The notes below the pieces were generated by a model, which worked only from the letters and a program-made list of their open reading frames with translations, searched no databases and was not told the origin of the DNA. From assembly GCA_024959305.1 (NCBI GenBank), contig JANXGQ010000060.1:1-55171 (forward strand): 55,171 nt of DNA, given 5' to 3'. Position 1 is the first letter of the stretch. Each line of letters starts with the position of its first letter. This document shows positions 27,208 through 39,059 of this stretch, piece by piece. The DNA is from Porticoccaceae bacterium (GTDB lineage Bacteria > Pseudomonadota > Gammaproteobacteria > Pseudomonadales > Porticoccaceae). Position numbers and translations under genes: made by a program.

Positions 27208-28185
27208 ATGAAACTTAGAAAACCATTTTCTATTTTAATTACATCCCTTTCCTTTGTAACAAGTTACTCAGCCTTTAGTGATCAAGTTGTTTTAAAAAAC
27301 GGTGATATTCTGCATGGTGTTATTAAAACTCAAACAGAAGCCTATATATCATGGGAGTCTGATAACTTCGGAATATTCAAAATTCCAAAACTTCAGATCG
27401 CCTCTATAGAGTACTCAGATACCAATCCTTCTGGTATTACTGAAGCTACAGCTAAAGATAAAATAATATATTCTGGCAGCATGGGAATTTCAGGCTCATA
27501 CCTCAGTGGCAATGAAAATCGCGACGATCTGGAGGTAATGGATCGAGTTCCCAAGATGAAAATGATGAAAGAAAAACAGCGCGAACTTTTCTTAATGCCA
27601 AAACAAGTCCGAAAGCTGATGCTGTTTTTGGATGAACTGAGAGCAGATATGGTCGAGTTCGGGGCGAACACAGGGCTACGCAACACCAACGTAAGGATGT
27701 TGGAGTGGACGCAACTCGCTAGTAATCTTTCTACCTTAACGATCAAGGGGAAAGACTCCAAGAACGGGGAGCCCAACATCATATCCCTCAGTGGTGACGC
27801 GCAACGGGTATTGCGGCGACAATACGCTAAAAAGCTGTACATGGAAGAAGCATATCCGGAGCTAAAAGGCAGAATAAAGTATGTATTTATACAGGAAAGC
27901 CGGAGCAAGCGGTCCAATGGCAAGCCTTTTGCCGCGAGTTCAGTAACAAATGAAACTTGGCGCAAGGCTGTTGAGAGAGCTGGACTACCTAAAGAGGTGG
28001 TTTTTCATACCATGCGACACACATTCGCCAGTTGGCATCTGGAAAATGGATCGGATCCGAAAGTGGTGCAAGAGCTAGGCAATTGGATGGACCCAAGATC
28101 GATGGATCGATACCGGCATGTGAACCAAAAACAGAAGGCTCTTGCGGCAAATAACATCAATGGAATGTTAAGGAGTGACGGGTAA
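27208..28185 (+). CDS. Chimeric ORF: DUF481-type secreted N-terminus fused to a tyrosine recombinase catalytic domain
   Basis: One open frame of 325 residues made of two unrelated parts. Residues 1-24 are a signal peptide. Residues 25 to about 108 match the start of DUF481 (YdiY-like) outer-membrane proteins (VVLKNGDILHGVI, then the first barrel strand SGSMGISGSYLSGNEN). From about residue 111 it becomes a phage-type integrase: TGLRNTNVRMLEW (Arg158), KDSKNG (Lys185), FHTMRHTFASW (His267, Arg270), LGNWMDP (Trp293) and Tyr302 in DRYRHVN. All catalytic positions are intact, but the N-terminal SAM-like DNA-binding domain is absent and the product would be exported. GGAGGT directly precedes an internal ATG at 27538 with only one base between, too close for good initiation. 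Probably a deletion scar of a mobile element. Confidence 0.8.
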   Translation: MKLRKPFSILITSLSFVTSYSAFSDQVVLKNGDILHGVIKTQTEAYISWESDNFGIFKIPKLQIASIEYSDTNPSGITEATAKDKIIYSGSMGISGSYLSGNENRDDLEVMDRVPKMKMMKEKQRELFLMPKQVRKLMLFLDELRADMVEFGANTGLRNTNVRMLEWTQLASNLSTLTIKGKDSKNGEPNIISLSGDAQRVLRRQYAKKLYMEEAYPELKGRIKYVFIQESRSKRSNGKPFAASSVTNETWRKAVERAGLPKEVVFHTMRHTFASWHLENGSDPKVVQELGNWMDPRSMDRYRHVNQKQKALAANNINGMLRSDG

Positions 28186-28454
28186 CACATATGCAATCTA
28201 CCAGTCTCCTAAATGGTAGTTGCAACACCTTGGTAGTGTGTTGCCTTTGGAATAGGCTAAACGGTTGATTTAAATGAGTATTTTTGGAAGCCAAAATAAC
28301 CCCATAAAGAACACATCTACTATGATTACACTGCCCTAGCTAGTTGCGCAGTAACCGAGACCGTTAGCCAAGCTCTGAGCAAGCTCAATCAAAACTAAAC
28401 CCAGTAACATATATGGCCATAGTATATTGACGAGTTAAGCGTGAATCAGCAGCC
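28186..28454. other. Non-coding region right of the chimera
   Basis: About 270 bp with no credible gene. Directly after the stop are two hairpins: CTACCA/TGGTAG (28198-28203 with 28214-28219) and GCAACAC/GTGTTGC (28222-28228 with 28238-28244). They could terminate the chimera transcript or be part of an old attachment region. The rest shows no tRNA remnant and no recognisable piece of a 4HBT or DUF481 gene. Confidence 0.5.
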
Positions 28455-28484
28455 AAAAAAAACGGCCCGAAAGCCGCTTTTTTT
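28455..28484. terminator. Bidirectional intrinsic terminator after sucD
   Basis: A-run of eight, CGGC, six-base loop, GCCG, one base, then seven T. It is U-tailed in both directions. On the minus strand it lies 20 bp after the sucD stop and should end the long sdh-suc transcript. Confidence 0.85.
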
Positions 28485-28504
28485 ATATCTGGTCAGAGTT
28501 AACT

Positions 28505-29377
28505 CTACCAACCAGTCACTTCTTTTAGACCATTGCCTATATCAGCCAAGCTGCGCACAGTTTTAACGCCGGCATCTTGCAGGGCTGCAAACTTTTCATC
28601 CGCAGTACCCTTGCCACCTGAAATAATTGCACCGGCGTGGCCCATGCGCTTGCCAGGGGGCGCAGTTACACCGGCGATATAGGAGACAACTGGCTTGCTG
28701 ACATTAGCTTTAATATAAGCCGCTGCCTCTTCCTCAGCTGTACCGCCGATCTCACCAATCATCACTATGGCTTCAGTGGCCGGATCCTTCTCAAACATCT
28801 CGAGAATATCAATAAAGCTGGACCCGGGAATAGGATCTCCACCAATACCTACACAGGTAGATTGGCCAAAACCATAATCTGTGGTCTGCTTGACCGCCTC
28901 GTAGGTCAAAGTGCCGGAACGGGAAACAATACCCACCTTGCCGGGCAAATGTATATGGCCGGGCATAATGCCTATTTTACATTCACCTGGGGTGATAACA
29001 CCGGGACAGTTAGGTCCGATAAGGCGCACGCCCAACTCATCACATTTTACTTTACATTCAAGCATATCTAGGGTCGGGATACCTTCGGTAATACAGACAA
29101 TCAGCTGAATACCCGCATTTGCCGCCTCTAGAATAGAATCCTTACAAAAAGGTGCTGGCACATAGATAACCGAAGCTTCAGCGCCGGTTTTGGCCACCGC
29201 TTCTGTCACCGTATTAAATACCGGCAGGCCCAGATGTACTGTGCCGCCCTTGCCCGGGGTAACACCACCGACCATTTTAGTTCCGTAATCTATAGCCTGC
29301 TCTGAATGGAAGGTTCCCTGACCACCGGTAAAGCCCTGACAGATAACTTTGGTGTCGCTGTTAATTAAGATTGACAT
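28505..29377 (-). CDS. sucD: Succinyl-CoA synthetase alpha subunit
   Basis: Alpha subunit of the TCA enzyme that makes succinate and ATP/GTP from succinyl-CoA. Starting at [26 protein letters not shown] the protein has 290 residues; a longer reading overlaps sucC. The CoA-binding Rossmann start, [23 protein letters not shown] and the phospho-His in [14 protein letters not shown] are all present. It starts 1 bp after the sucC stop. Confidence 0.97.
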   Translation of the reverse strand: MSILINSDTKVICQGFTGGQGTFHSEQAIDYGTKMVGGVTPGKGGTVHLGLPVFNTVTEAVAKTGAEASVIYVPAPFCKDSILEAANAGIQLIVCITEGIPTLDMLECKVKCDELGVRLIGPNCPGVITPGECKIGIMPGHIHLPGKVGIVSRSGTLTYEAVKQTTDYGFGQSTCVGIGGDPIPGSSFIDILEMFEKDPATEAIVMIGEIGGTAEEEAAAYIKANVSKPVVSYIAGVTAPPGKRMGHAGAIISGGKGTADEKFAALQDAGVKTVRSLADIGNGLKEVTGW

Positions 29378-29378
29378 A

Positions 29379-30545
29379 TTAGTTAGCCTCCGCTGCAGAA
29401 ACTGCTTGCTGTGCCGCATCAGTCAGACTGCTTGCCGCAATAATTGAAAGACCCGAATCGGCGAGTTTTTGAGTGCCTAACTCGGCGTTATTTCCCTCTA
29501 GACGCACCACCACCGGAATACTCACACCGACCTCTTCTACCGCGCCAATAACGCCATCGGCAATCAGGTCACAGCGCACAATACCGCCAAAGATATTAAT
29601 CAGAACCACTTTGACATTTTCATCGGACAAAATAATTTTAAAAGCTTCCACAACCCGCTCTTTGGTCGCGCCACCGCCCACATCGAGGAAGTTAGCCGGT
29701 GAACCGCCGTGCAACTGAACAATATCCATAGTACCCATCGCCAGACCGGCACCATTAACCATACAGCCTATACTGCCATCCAGAGCCACATAGTTAAGAT
29801 CCCATGCCGCAGCGTGGGCTTCACGGGCATCTTCCTGCGATGGATCATGCATTTCTTTTAAGGCCGGCTGTCTGTACATAGCATTGCTATCTATAATGAT
29901 TTTAGCGTCCAGACAGTGCAGATTGCCCTGATCGGTAATCACCAGCGGATTAATCTCCAACAGGGCCAGATCACGCTCTTCAAATAATTTCGCCAAACCC
30001 AGAAAAATACTCACAAACTGCTTAATCTGAACCCCTTTCAGCCCCAGCTTAAATGCCAGCTCACGGCCCTGATAGGGCTGGGCTCCAGCCACTGGATCAA
30101 CAATGGCTTTAAGGATTTTTTCCGGGGTTTCTTCCGCTACTTTTTCAATTTCCACGCCGCCTTCAGTAGAGGCCATAAACACAATACGTCTGGTTGCGCG
30201 ATCGACCACAGCGCCCAAGTAAAGCTCTTGATCTATATCTGTGCATGTCTCGACAAGAATGCGACTAACCGGCTGCCCTTTGGCATCGGTTTGGTAGGTC
30301 ACCAAATTCTTGCCCAACCACTGGCGCGCAAAATCTTCAATCTCAGCTTTAGAACTGACCAACTTCACACCACCGGCCTTGCCGCGACCACCGGCATGTA
30401 CCTGAGCCTTAACCACCCAGCGATCTCCACCGATCACGTCGGCAGCTGCAACAGCCTCTTGGACAGTCTCGGCGGCAACACCTTTGGAAACTGGCAAGCC
30501 GTACTCGGCAAAGAGCTGCTTACCCTGATATTCATGCAGGTTCAT
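29379..30545 (-). CDS. sucC: Succinyl-CoA synthetase beta subunit
   Basis: Beta subunit, 388 residues, with an ATP-grasp domain ([38 protein letters not shown]) and a C-terminal CoA-ligase domain ([27 protein letters not shown]). It pairs with SucD at the next position. It is the fourth member of sucA-sucB-lpd-sucC-sucD. Confidence 0.97.
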   Translation of the reverse strand: MNLHEYQGKQLFAEYGLPVSKGVAAETVQEAVAAADVIGGDRWVVKAQVHAGGRGKAGGVKLVSSKAEIEDFARQWLGKNLVTYQTDAKGQPVSRILVETCTDIDQELYLGAVVDRATRRIVFMASTEGGVEIEKVAEETPEKILKAIVDPVAGAQPYQGRELAFKLGLKGVQIKQFVSIFLGLAKLFEERDLALLEINPLVITDQGNLHCLDAKIIIDSNAMYRQPALKEMHDPSQEDAREAHAAAWDLNYVALDGSIGCMVNGAGLAMGTMDIVQLHGGSPANFLDVGGGATKERVVEAFKIILSDENVKVVLINIFGGIVRCDLIADGVIGAVEEVGVSIPVVVRLEGNNAELGTQKLADSGLSIIAASSLTDAAQQAVSAAEAN

Positions 30546-30629
30546 ATTTTATTCCCATTACTTTATAAGATAGATTAGAGCCCCGGGAAATTTTCCCGAG
30601 GCACAAAAATTGCTCAATAATAGTTAGAG

Positions 30630-32069
<1,440 letters not shown>

Positions 32070-32098
32070 TTAAATACCTATTTGAGATAACTGAAATA

Positions 32099-33283
32099 TT
32101 AAATTTCCAACAAAATCTTCGCCGGATCCTCGACCAACTGCTTAATGGTCACCAGAAATTGAACTGCATCCTTACCATCGATCAAACGGTGGTCATAGGA
32201 TAGAGCCAAATTCATCATCGGACGGATTTTCACCTCACCATCAATGGCCACTGGGCGCTGTTGAATACTATGCATTCCCAATATTGCCGTTTGCGGAGGA
32301 TTGATAATCGGTGTCGAAAGCAAAGACCCGTACACCCCACCATTGGTGATAGTAAAGGTACCGCCGGTCATTTCTTCAATGGTCAATTTGCCGTCACGAG
32401 CCTTTCCAGCATAGTCGCCGATAGTATTCTCAATAGTGGCAATACTCATATTCTCGGCATTGCGCAGCACAGGCACCACAAGCCCTCGCTCAGTAGACAC
32501 CGCAACTCCTATGTCCTGATAACCATGATAGACTATATCGGTGCCATCGATTGACGCATTGGCCAGAGGGAATCGCTTCAGTGCTTCTACAGAAGCTTTT
32601 ACAAAGAGCCCCATAAAACCAAGACGAGTCCCGTTATGAGTTTTGGTAAACTCATCTTGGTATTGTTTGCGCAATCCCATCAGCGCCGACATATCCACTT
32701 CATTAAAGGTAGTTAGAGACGCTGTTGACTGGGTAACCTCGAGAAGGCGCTCGGCAATACGACTGCGCATCCTGGTCATTGCCACCCTGCGCTCCACACG
32801 CTCACCAGCTTCCGCTATCTCTGCGACAGCTGGAGTCTGGGAACCCGAGGGCGCAGCAGCAGTCGAAGATGGCGTGTAATTCACCACATCCTCTTTAGTA
32901 ATGCGACCACCTTTGCCAGAGCCAGTGATTTTAGACAGGTCTATACCGCGCTCATCTGCAAGCTTTTTCGCCGCGGGGTTAACCAGGGCTTCAACAGCCT
33001 CACTAACCTCTTGCTTCTGGGGCTCTGTCGCTGGCGCTTCCACAGCGCCTTCCTCTATGCGTGCGATCACCTCGTTGCTGAGCACAATATCACCCTCATT
33101 CTTCAGCACCTCGGTCAAGGTGCCGCTAGCTGCAGCAACAACTTCGAGCACCACTTTATCGGTTTCAATATCAACGATAAGCTCGTCGCGGGAAACCGTA
33201 TCGCCGACATTTTTATGCCATGTAGCAAGAGTGCCCTCTTGCACAGATTCCGGGTAGGTCGGTGCCTTTATTTCAATGGCCAT
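32099..33283 (-). CDS. sucB: 2-oxoglutarate dehydrogenase E2, dihydrolipoyl succinyltransferase
   Basis: Core of the 2-oxoglutarate dehydrogenase complex, 394 residues. A single lipoyl domain (1-76) has Lys43 in [11 protein letters not shown] as lipoylation site. An Ala/Pro-rich linker surrounds the E1/E3-binding domain ([20 protein letters not shown], about 101-120), and the catalytic domain ends with [16 protein letters not shown], which carries the active-site His. It lies 18 bp after sucA. Confidence 0.97.
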   Translation of the reverse strand: MAIEIKAPTYPESVQEGTLATWHKNVGDTVSRDELIVDIETDKVVLEVVAAASGTLTEVLKNEGDIVLSNEVIARIEEGAVEAPATEPQKQEVSEAVEALVNPAAKKLADERGIDLSKITGSGKGGRITKEDVVNYTPSSTAAAPSGSQTPAVAEIAEAGERVERRVAMTRMRSRIAERLLEVTQSTASLTTFNEVDMSALMGLRKQYQDEFTKTHNGTRLGFMGLFVKASVEALKRFPLANASIDGTDIVYHGYQDIGVAVSTERGLVVPVLRNAENMSIATIENTIGDYAGKARDGKLTIEEMTGGTFTITNGGVYGSLLSTPIINPPQTAILGMHSIQQRPVAIDGEVKIRPMMNLALSYDHRLIDGKDAVQFLVTIKQLVEDPAKILLEI

Positions 33284-33301
33284 TCATCTATTCCTAATAT
33301 T

Positions 33302-36139
33302 TTAATTGTCAAAAGATAAAGCTTCATCAATAAACTTCTTCTGTTCTTCTAAATGAACAGACATATATCCGCTGGCTGGAGCTGCTGAGCTCTCACGCCC
33401 CGCATAGCTAAGATGCAGATCTGGCTTAAATCTGTGTATCACACGCTTCATATGGTGCTGGCTGCTATACCAGGCGCCCTGATTAATAGGCTCTTCCTGA
33501 CACCAAACAACGCTCTCCATATTGATATAAGAACCCAAAATTTCTTCTAATTCCGTATCTGGGAAAGGGTATAGCTGCTCAATGCGCACCAGGGCAATAT
33601 TATCTATGCCTCGCGCACGATGCTCCTCTAGCAAATGGTAATACACCTTACCAGAACACAACACTACACGCTTAACGGAAGCTGGATCCACTTCCTGATC
33701 CCCTATTACCGTTTGGAATTCTCCACCGACCAGCTCTTCAAGGGACGAAGTGGCCAACTTGTGTCGCAGAATCCATTTAGGACTCATAATGACCAGCGGC
33801 CGACGCATGGGTCGAATCGCTTGGCGCCGCAGAAGATGAAAGACCTGAGCTGGACTAGTGGGAATCACAATTTGCATATTGTGTTCAGCGCAGAGCTGCA
33901 AAAATCTCTCAAGGCGAGCCGACGAATGCTCTGGACCCTGTCCTTCAAAGCCGTGGGGCAACATCATAGTCAAACCGGATAAACGACCCCACTTATGTTC
34001 ACCACTGGCAATAAATTGGTCAATCACCACCTGGGCACCATTGGCAAAATCACCAAATTGCGCCTCCCAGATAATCAAACCCTTAGGTGCTGTTGTGGCA
34101 TAGCCATACTCAAAGGCTAATACCGCCTCCTCAGACAAAACAGAATCGTAAATATCAAAACGAGGCTGGCCCTCAGACAGAAATCTTAATGGCAGATAGG
34201 TTTTGCCATTTTTCTGATTAAAAATCACCGCATGTCGATGCGAAAAAGTCCCGCGACCAACATCTTGACCAGTAATGCGAATCGGATAGCCCTCCTCAAG
34301 CAGCGTGCCATAGGCCAACAATTCTGCCATACCCCAGTTAAGCGGCAACGCACCACCGGCCATTTTGCGGCGGTCATCATAAATTTTTGCCACCTGACGC
34401 TGCACCTTAATACCATCGGGAATGCTACAGATGCGGCTGGCCACTGACTGCAGCGCCTTAAGCTTCATTCCTGTCTTAGCCGGAGCGCGCCAATCATGCC
34501 CCAAATAGGGCTCCCAGTTAACAAACAGGTTAGTATCCGGCTCGCGCACCAGATTGTGAACCACACAGTCTCCATGATCCAGACTGCTGCGGTAGTCATT
34601 GGCCATCTTGTCGGCCTGACCCTGATCCACCACGCCTTCGGCAACTAATTTCTTAGCATAGAGAGTGCGCGCAGTGGGATGCTTGCGAATCACATCGTAC
34701 ATTAGCGGCTGTGTTGATGAGGGCTCATCGGTTTCATTGTGACCACGACGCCGGTAGCAAACCAAATCTATCACCACGTCTTTGCCAAACTCGTATCGGT
34801 AATCCATAGCCAGCATGGCCGCAAACATCACCGCATCTGGGTTGTCTGCGTTGACATGCAATATCGGAGCCTGAACCATCTTGGCAATATCAGTGCAATA
34901 CTCGGTAGAGCGGGCATCATCTTGGCGATTGGTGGTAAATCCAATCTGATTATTGATAACAACATGGATCGAACCGCCGGTTTTATAGGCGCGAGTCTGA
35001 GACAATTGGAAAGTCTCCATCACTACGCCCTGACCGGCGAAGGCGGCATCTCCGTGGATCAATATAGGGACTACTTTCTGACCGCTGGCATCATCTCGGC
35101 GATCCTGCCTAGCGCGTCCGGAGCCAATAACCACTGGGCACGAAATCTCTAGGTGTGAAGGATTAAAACCAAGAGCCAGATGCACTTCACCCCCAGGTGT
35201 CATTACATTGGAAGAAAAGCCCTGATGATACTTTACATCGCCGGAGGTATTGACCAGCCGTTTGCCCTCAAACTCTTCAAACAATTCCGACGGATTTTTG
35301 CCCAGCACATTCACCAATACATTAAGCCTACCTCGGTGCGCCATGGCCATCACAATTTCTTTACAGCCATATTCACCGGAGCGACGTATCAGACAATCAA
35401 GCAGCGGGATCAGGCTCTCTCCCCCCTCAAGTCCGAAGCGCTTGGTACCCGGGTACTTAGAGTCCAGATGCTTTTCCAGCCCCTCTGCTGCGGTCAATCG
35501 ACTCAGCACATCTATTCGCGCCGCATCATCGTAAGTGGGTTTAGAGCGTACACTTTCAAAGCGCTGCGCCAACCACTGTTTTTCAGTGAACGAGGTGATA
35601 TGCATAAATTCAGCACCCAGATGCTGGCAATAACTCTCCTCCAGCGTCTCGATTATTTCTCTCAGGGTCGCCTCGACCTTGCCCATATACAGGGGCCCAG
35701 TCTGAAAGGTGGTATCCAAATCTGCTTCAGTCAGCCCATGGAAGTGCAGATCAAGATCTGACACATTCTCGCGCTGCATAATCCCCAGGGGATCAAGATT
35801 GGCTTTTTGATGGCCGCGGAAGCGGTAGGAGCTGATAAGCTGAACAACTTTTACCTGTTTGCGCTCGTGCTCGAAATGTATGCCACCTGACCCCGGCGCC
35901 GGCGTCGGACGAGCCTGCCGCCGACCCAGCAACTCAAAATGCTGAATAATGGTAGCGTGAGACACGTCGGGAGAAACAGATCCATTGGTGCGCGGTAACG
36001 AGTCAAAAAAACAACTCCACTCCTCCGGCACAGCATTGGGCTCATGCAAGTAGGTCTCGTAGAGTTCTTCTATGTAGGCGGCATTTCCACCGGAAAAGTG
36101 GGAGGAGTTTAAAAAATGCTCCAATAAGCCCTCTGCCAT
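33302..36139 (-). CDS. sucA: 2-oxoglutarate dehydrogenase E1
   Basis: Thiamine-diphosphate E1 decarboxylating 2-oxoglutarate and succinylating the E2 lipoyl group. The 945-residue length is normal. N-terminal helical part (SGGNAAYIEELYETYLHEP), the conserved FGLEGGESLIPLLD, MAHRGRLNVLVNVLGK, GDAAFAGQGVVMETF and NADNPDAVMFA in the ThDP half, and GRGTFSHRHAV and LPHGFEGQGPEHSSARLERF later. It follows sdhB after a 421-bp spacer with hairpins, so its expression relative to sdh is probably tuned there. Confidence 0.97.
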   Translation of the reverse strand: MAEGLLEHFLNSSHFSGGNAAYIEELYETYLHEPNAVPEEWSCFFDSLPRTNGSVSPDVSHATIIQHFELLGRRQARPTPAPGSGGIHFEHERKQVKVVQLISSYRFRGHQKANLDPLGIMQRENVSDLDLHFHGLTEADLDTTFQTGPLYMGKVEATLREIIETLEESYCQHLGAEFMHITSFTEKQWLAQRFESVRSKPTYDDAARIDVLSRLTAAEGLEKHLDSKYPGTKRFGLEGGESLIPLLDCLIRRSGEYGCKEIVMAMAHRGRLNVLVNVLGKNPSELFEEFEGKRLVNTSGDVKYHQGFSSNVMTPGGEVHLALGFNPSHLEISCPVVIGSGRARQDRRDDASGQKVVPILIHGDAAFAGQGVVMETFQLSQTRAYKTGGSIHVVINNQIGFTTNRQDDARSTEYCTDIAKMVQAPILHVNADNPDAVMFAAMLAMDYRYEFGKDVVIDLVCYRRRGHNETDEPSSTQPLMYDVIRKHPTARTLYAKKLVAEGVVDQGQADKMANDYRSSLDHGDCVVHNLVREPDTNLFVNWEPYLGHDWRAPAKTGMKLKALQSVASRICSIPDGIKVQRQVAKIYDDRRKMAGGALPLNWGMAELLAYGTLLEEGYPIRITGQDVGRGTFSHRHAVIFNQKNGKTYLPLRFLSEGQPRFDIYDSVLSEEAVLAFEYGYATTAPKGLIIWEAQFGDFANGAQVVIDQFIASGEHKWGRLSGLTMMLPHGFEGQGPEHSSARLERFLQLCAEHNMQIVIPTSPAQVFHLLRRQAIRPMRRPLVIMSPKWILRHKLATSSLEELVGGEFQTVIGDQEVDPASVKRVVLCSGKVYYHLLEEHRARGIDNIALVRIEQLYPFPDTELEEILGSYINMESVVWCQEEPINQGAWYSSQHHMKRVIHRFKPDLHLSYAGRESSAAPASGYMSVHLEEQKKFIDEALSFDN

Positions 36140-36410
36140 TGCTAAAAATCCCCTTCAGGTTACTACGATACCAAGAAAATAAAGGCGCACATTCTAGACG
36201 TTTATTACCCAAACAACTAGTACAAACTAATTATTTAGTAATGCAAAAGGCAAAAAATACCCCCAACTCGGATTTTTTATAAATTGCGTGAATTTTTGGG
36301 CTAAATTTGACAGCAATCTCTTTAATATATCGCCGAATTTAAGGCATTGCTAAACCGCCTATGGAGGCTGTTTTCGTTTCAGAGAATCAGGAAGGCGCAG
36401 TTATCAGAAT

Positions 36411-36428
36411 GGGTTGATTCGTCAACCC
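36411..36428. repeat. Perfect hairpin with TTCG tetraloop
   Basis: GGGTTGA-TTCG-TCAACCC, a 7-bp perfect stem (on the minus strand the loop is CGAA). Outside it GCGCAGTTAT and ATAACCGCTGC pair again with two mismatches, giving a two-tier stem of about 50 bp. It is the strongest structure in the sdhB-sucA spacer and has no T-run. Confidence 0.7.
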
Positions 36429-36471
36429 GCCAATAACCGCTGCAACTTGGGCGCCAATCTTTCAATCGACA

Positions 36472-36503
36472 GGGTCAACGGGGTCTAGTCAGCGGGGTCA
36501 GCG
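36472..36503. repeat. Degenerate GGGTCAgCG tandem units
   Basis: Three close copies: GGGTCAACG (36472), GGGTCtagtcagCG (36481) and GGGTCAGCG (36495), followed by GATTTGATTTGTTCCC. The GGGGTCAG-with-AATTTG pattern recalls the REP-like ends used by TnpA-REP (RAYT) transposases in gammaproteobacteria. No transposase gene is present here. Confidence 0.45.
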
Positions 36504-36560
36504 GATTTGATTTGTTCCCTTTTTTATTAATAGCTACGGGATTTTTCCCTTTATTTGAAC

Positions 36561-37265
36561 CTAAGTCGCACTGGTCAGCAGCATATTGCGTATATGACCA
36601 ATTGCCTTGGTGGGGTTTAGGCCTTTTGGACAGACCTGCACGCAGTTCATAATGCCATGGCAGCGGAAGACGCTAAATGGGTCGTCCAGTTTTGCCAGCC
36701 GCTCTTCGGTCGCCGTGTCGCGACTGTCGGCTAGGAATCTGTAGGCTTGCAGCAGTCCTGCAGGGCCAATAAATTTGTCGGGATTCCACCAGAAAGAAGG
36801 GCAAGCTGTGGAACAGCAGGCGCAGAGTATACATTCGTAGAGCCCATCTAGCTTGGCGCGCTCCTCTGGGGATTGCAGGCGCTCGATGGCCGGTGCGGGC
36901 GTGTTGTTGATTAGATAGGGCTGAATTTTTTCATATTGAGCATAGAATTGGCTCATATCAATGACCAGATCTCGAATCACCGGTAGGCCGGGAAGCGGTC
37001 GGATAACCAGTTTGTTGTTTTTCACCGCCGCTGATAGTGGCGTGATACAGGCCAAACCATTTTTGCCGGAAATATTGACGCCGTCGGAGCCACAGACCCC
37101 TTCGCGGCAGGATCTGCGAAAGGTTAGCGTTGGGTCCTCGGCCTTGAGCTTTTCGAGAACGTCGAGCACCATGATGTCTTTGCCCTGAGTGTCCAGGGTG
37201 AAATCTTGCATGTAGGGCTCGGCGTCAACCTCTGGGTTGTAACGATAAATACTGACTTCTAACAT
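36561..37265 (-). CDS. sdhB: Succinate dehydrogenase iron-sulfur subunit
   Basis: Electron-transfer subunit of complex II, 234 residues, holding three clusters: the [2Fe-2S] site in SCREGVCGSDGVNISGKNG, and the [4Fe-4S] and [3Fe-4S] sites in CILCACCSTACPSFWW and CHGIMNCVQVCPKGLNP. It lies 17 bp after sdhA. All cluster cysteines are present. Confidence 0.97.
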   Translation of the reverse strand: MLEVSIYRYNPEVDAEPYMQDFTLDTQGKDIMVLDVLEKLKAEDPTLTFRRSCREGVCGSDGVNISGKNGLACITPLSAAVKNNKLVIRPLPGLPVIRDLVIDMSQFYAQYEKIQPYLINNTPAPAIERLQSPEERAKLDGLYECILCACCSTACPSFWWNPDKFIGPAGLLQAYRFLADSRDTATEERLAKLDDPFSVFRCHGIMNCVQVCPKGLNPTKAIGHIRNMLLTSAT

Positions 37266-37282
37266 GGACTGATTAACCTCTC

Positions 37283-39055
37283 CTAGTAGGTCCGCACTTT
37301 CGGCTCAAAGGCCTCTCGAGTTTGGGGTGTGAAGTTTACATCGCGCTTACCAATGCTTTTGCTCTCGGGGAAATAGACCGAGTGACATAACCAGTTTTCA
37401 TCGTCACGCTCTTGGAAGTCTTCGCGAGCATGGGCGCCGCGACTTTCTGTGCGCCCCTCGGCGGCGATGGCTGTGGCCTCCGCGACTTCGAGTAGGTTTT
37501 GCAGTTCTAGGGCTTCGATACGTGCGGTGTTGAAGGCATTGCTTTTGTCAGCCAGTGCTACATTTTTAATACGTGGACGCAGTGCTTTGAGCTTTTCAAT
37601 GCCTTCTTTCATGTAGTCACCACGGCGGAAGACTCCGAAGTGGTTTTGCATGATGGTTTGCAGTTCGGCACGCAGGACTGAGGCGTTTTCACCGCCCGCG
37701 GATTGATTGAGGCGATTTAGACCCGCCATAGCGCGCTCTATCTCTTGTTCTGTGGCATCTTTTAAGTCGATACCTTCACGCAGTTGTTTTTCAATAAACA
37801 TGCCGGAGGCACGTCCAAAAACCACTAGATCTAAGAGGGAGTTGCCACCTAGTCGGTTGGCGCCATGTACGGATACACAGGCCGCCTCTCCACAGGCGTA
37901 GAAGCCTTCAATAACTTGGTCTTTACCCTGTTTGTCAACGGTCAGCGCCTGCCCATCGACATTGGTTGGGATACCACCCATCATGTAGTGACAGGTTGGA
38001 ACTACGGGAATTGGCTCGACCACTGGATCGGCGTGGGCAAAGATACGCGAGAGTTCTAGAATGCCGGGCAGTTTGGCATTTAGCGTTTCTTCCCCTAAGT
38101 GATCGAGCTTGAGGAATACGTGGTCGCCATCTTCACCGCAGCCGCGCCCTTCGAGAATCTCTAGCACTATAGAGCGCGCTACGACATCGCGGCCCGCCAA
38201 ATCTTTGGCATTGGGCGCATAGCGTTCCATAAAGCGCTCGCCATCTTTGTTGATTAGATAGCCACCCTCACCGCGACAGCCTTCAGTGACTAAGGCGCCA
38301 GCCCCGTGAATGCCCGTGGGGTGGAATTGCCACATTTCGATATCTTGAACTGGAAATCCAGCGCGCAGTGCCATGCCGATGCCGTCACCTGTACAGATAT
38401 GGGCATTGGTGGTGGATGCGTAGATACGACCCGCTCCGCCAGTGGCGAATACTGTGGCCTTGGATTTTACATAGACTGTTTCGCCAGTTTCTATATTGAT
38501 GGCGATAACACCGACTACGGCGCCATCAGCATTTTTGACTAGGTCAACCGCGAACCATTCGTTTAGGAATACGGTTTCGTTTTTGAGGTTGCCCTGATAG
38601 AGGGTGTGCAGTAGTGCGTGTCCGGTGCGATCCGCCGCGGCACAGGTTCGCGCCGCCTGCCCTCCCCTGCCAAAGTCTTTGGATTGGCCGCCGAAAGGCC
38701 GCTGATAAATACGCCCTTTTTCGGTTCTGGAGAATGGCAGCCCCATATGCTCTAACTCAAATACTGCCTCTGGGCCGGTTTTACACATATATTCAATGGC
38801 TTCCTGATCGCCTATGTAGTCAGAGCCTTTGACTGTGTCGTACATATGCCATTGCCATTTATCATCTGGGTCATCACTGGCAATTGCACAGGTGATACCG
38901 CCCTGCGCAGATACCGTGTGGGATCTGGTGGGGAAAACCTTGGTGATTACCGCTGTTTTGTAGCCAGATTGGGCGAGCTGAAGTGCTGCGCGCATTCCCG
39001 AGCCACCGCCACCGACGATAACCGCATCAAAACTCATGGTTCTAATATTTTCCAT
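37283..39055 (-). CDS. sdhA: Succinate dehydrogenase flavoprotein subunit
   Basis: Catalytic subunit oxidising succinate to fumarate, 590 residues. The FAD motif is [18 protein letters not shown], His46 in [10 protein letters not shown] is the covalent flavin site, and [22 protein letters not shown] plus [19 protein letters not shown] mark the active site. The ATG at 39055 has GGGGAA about ten bases upstream; a second ATG six codons later is possible. It lies 4 bp after sdhD. Confidence 0.97.
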   Translation of the reverse strand: MENIRTMSFDAVIVGGGGSGMRAALQLAQSGYKTAVITKVFPTRSHTVSAQGGITCAIASDDPDDKWQWHMYDTVKGSDYIGDQEAIEYMCKTGPEAVFELEHMGLPFSRTEKGRIYQRPFGGQSKDFGRGGQAARTCAAADRTGHALLHTLYQGNLKNETVFLNEWFAVDLVKNADGAVVGVIAINIETGETVYVKSKATVFATGGAGRIYASTTNAHICTGDGIGMALRAGFPVQDIEMWQFHPTGIHGAGALVTEGCRGEGGYLINKDGERFMERYAPNAKDLAGRDVVARSIVLEILEGRGCGEDGDHVFLKLDHLGEETLNAKLPGILELSRIFAHADPVVEPIPVVPTCHYMMGGIPTNVDGQALTVDKQGKDQVIEGFYACGEAACVSVHGANRLGGNSLLDLVVFGRASGMFIEKQLREGIDLKDATEQEIERAMAGLNRLNQSAGGENASVLRAELQTIMQNHFGVFRRGDYMKEGIEKLKALRPRIKNVALADKSNAFNTARIEALELQNLLEVAEATAIAAEGRTESRGAHAREDFQERDDENWLCHSVYFPESKSIGKRDVNFTPQTREAFEPKVRTY

Positions 39056-39059
39056 CTGC

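Larger units (their letters stand above)
36140..36560. other. sdhB-sucA spacer with structured DNA
   Basis: A 421-bp gap without a gene, unusually long inside an otherwise tight set. Read on the transcribed minus strand it holds, in order: a short GGGAAAAATCCC repeat near sdhB, a degenerate GGGTC repeat cluster, a strong hairpin with flanking pairing, and an AT-rich stretch before sucA. TAGAAT near 36190 could be a -10 for sucA, but its -35 is poor. It may act as a processing site or attenuator, or hold a small RNA; the sequence alone does not decide. Confidence 0.5.

Noticed and set aside
27393..27965. 190-residue antisense frame across the chimeric gene
   Set aside because: It spans the DUF481/integrase join and resembles neither; the sense strand has clear recombinase motifs.
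27208..28185. Active integrated phage or island with its own integrase
   Set aside because: The recombinase lacks its N-terminal DNA-binding domain, is fused to an export signal, and no excisionase, phage genes or flanking repeat were seen.
28198..28244. tRNA remnant or attachment site after the chimera
   Set aside because: Two small stems only; no T-loop, anticodon stem or CCA-like end and no matching repeat at the left edge of the block.
35180..35761. 193-residue open frame antisense to sucA
   Set aside because: Shadow of sucA, with no start signal or recognisable domain.
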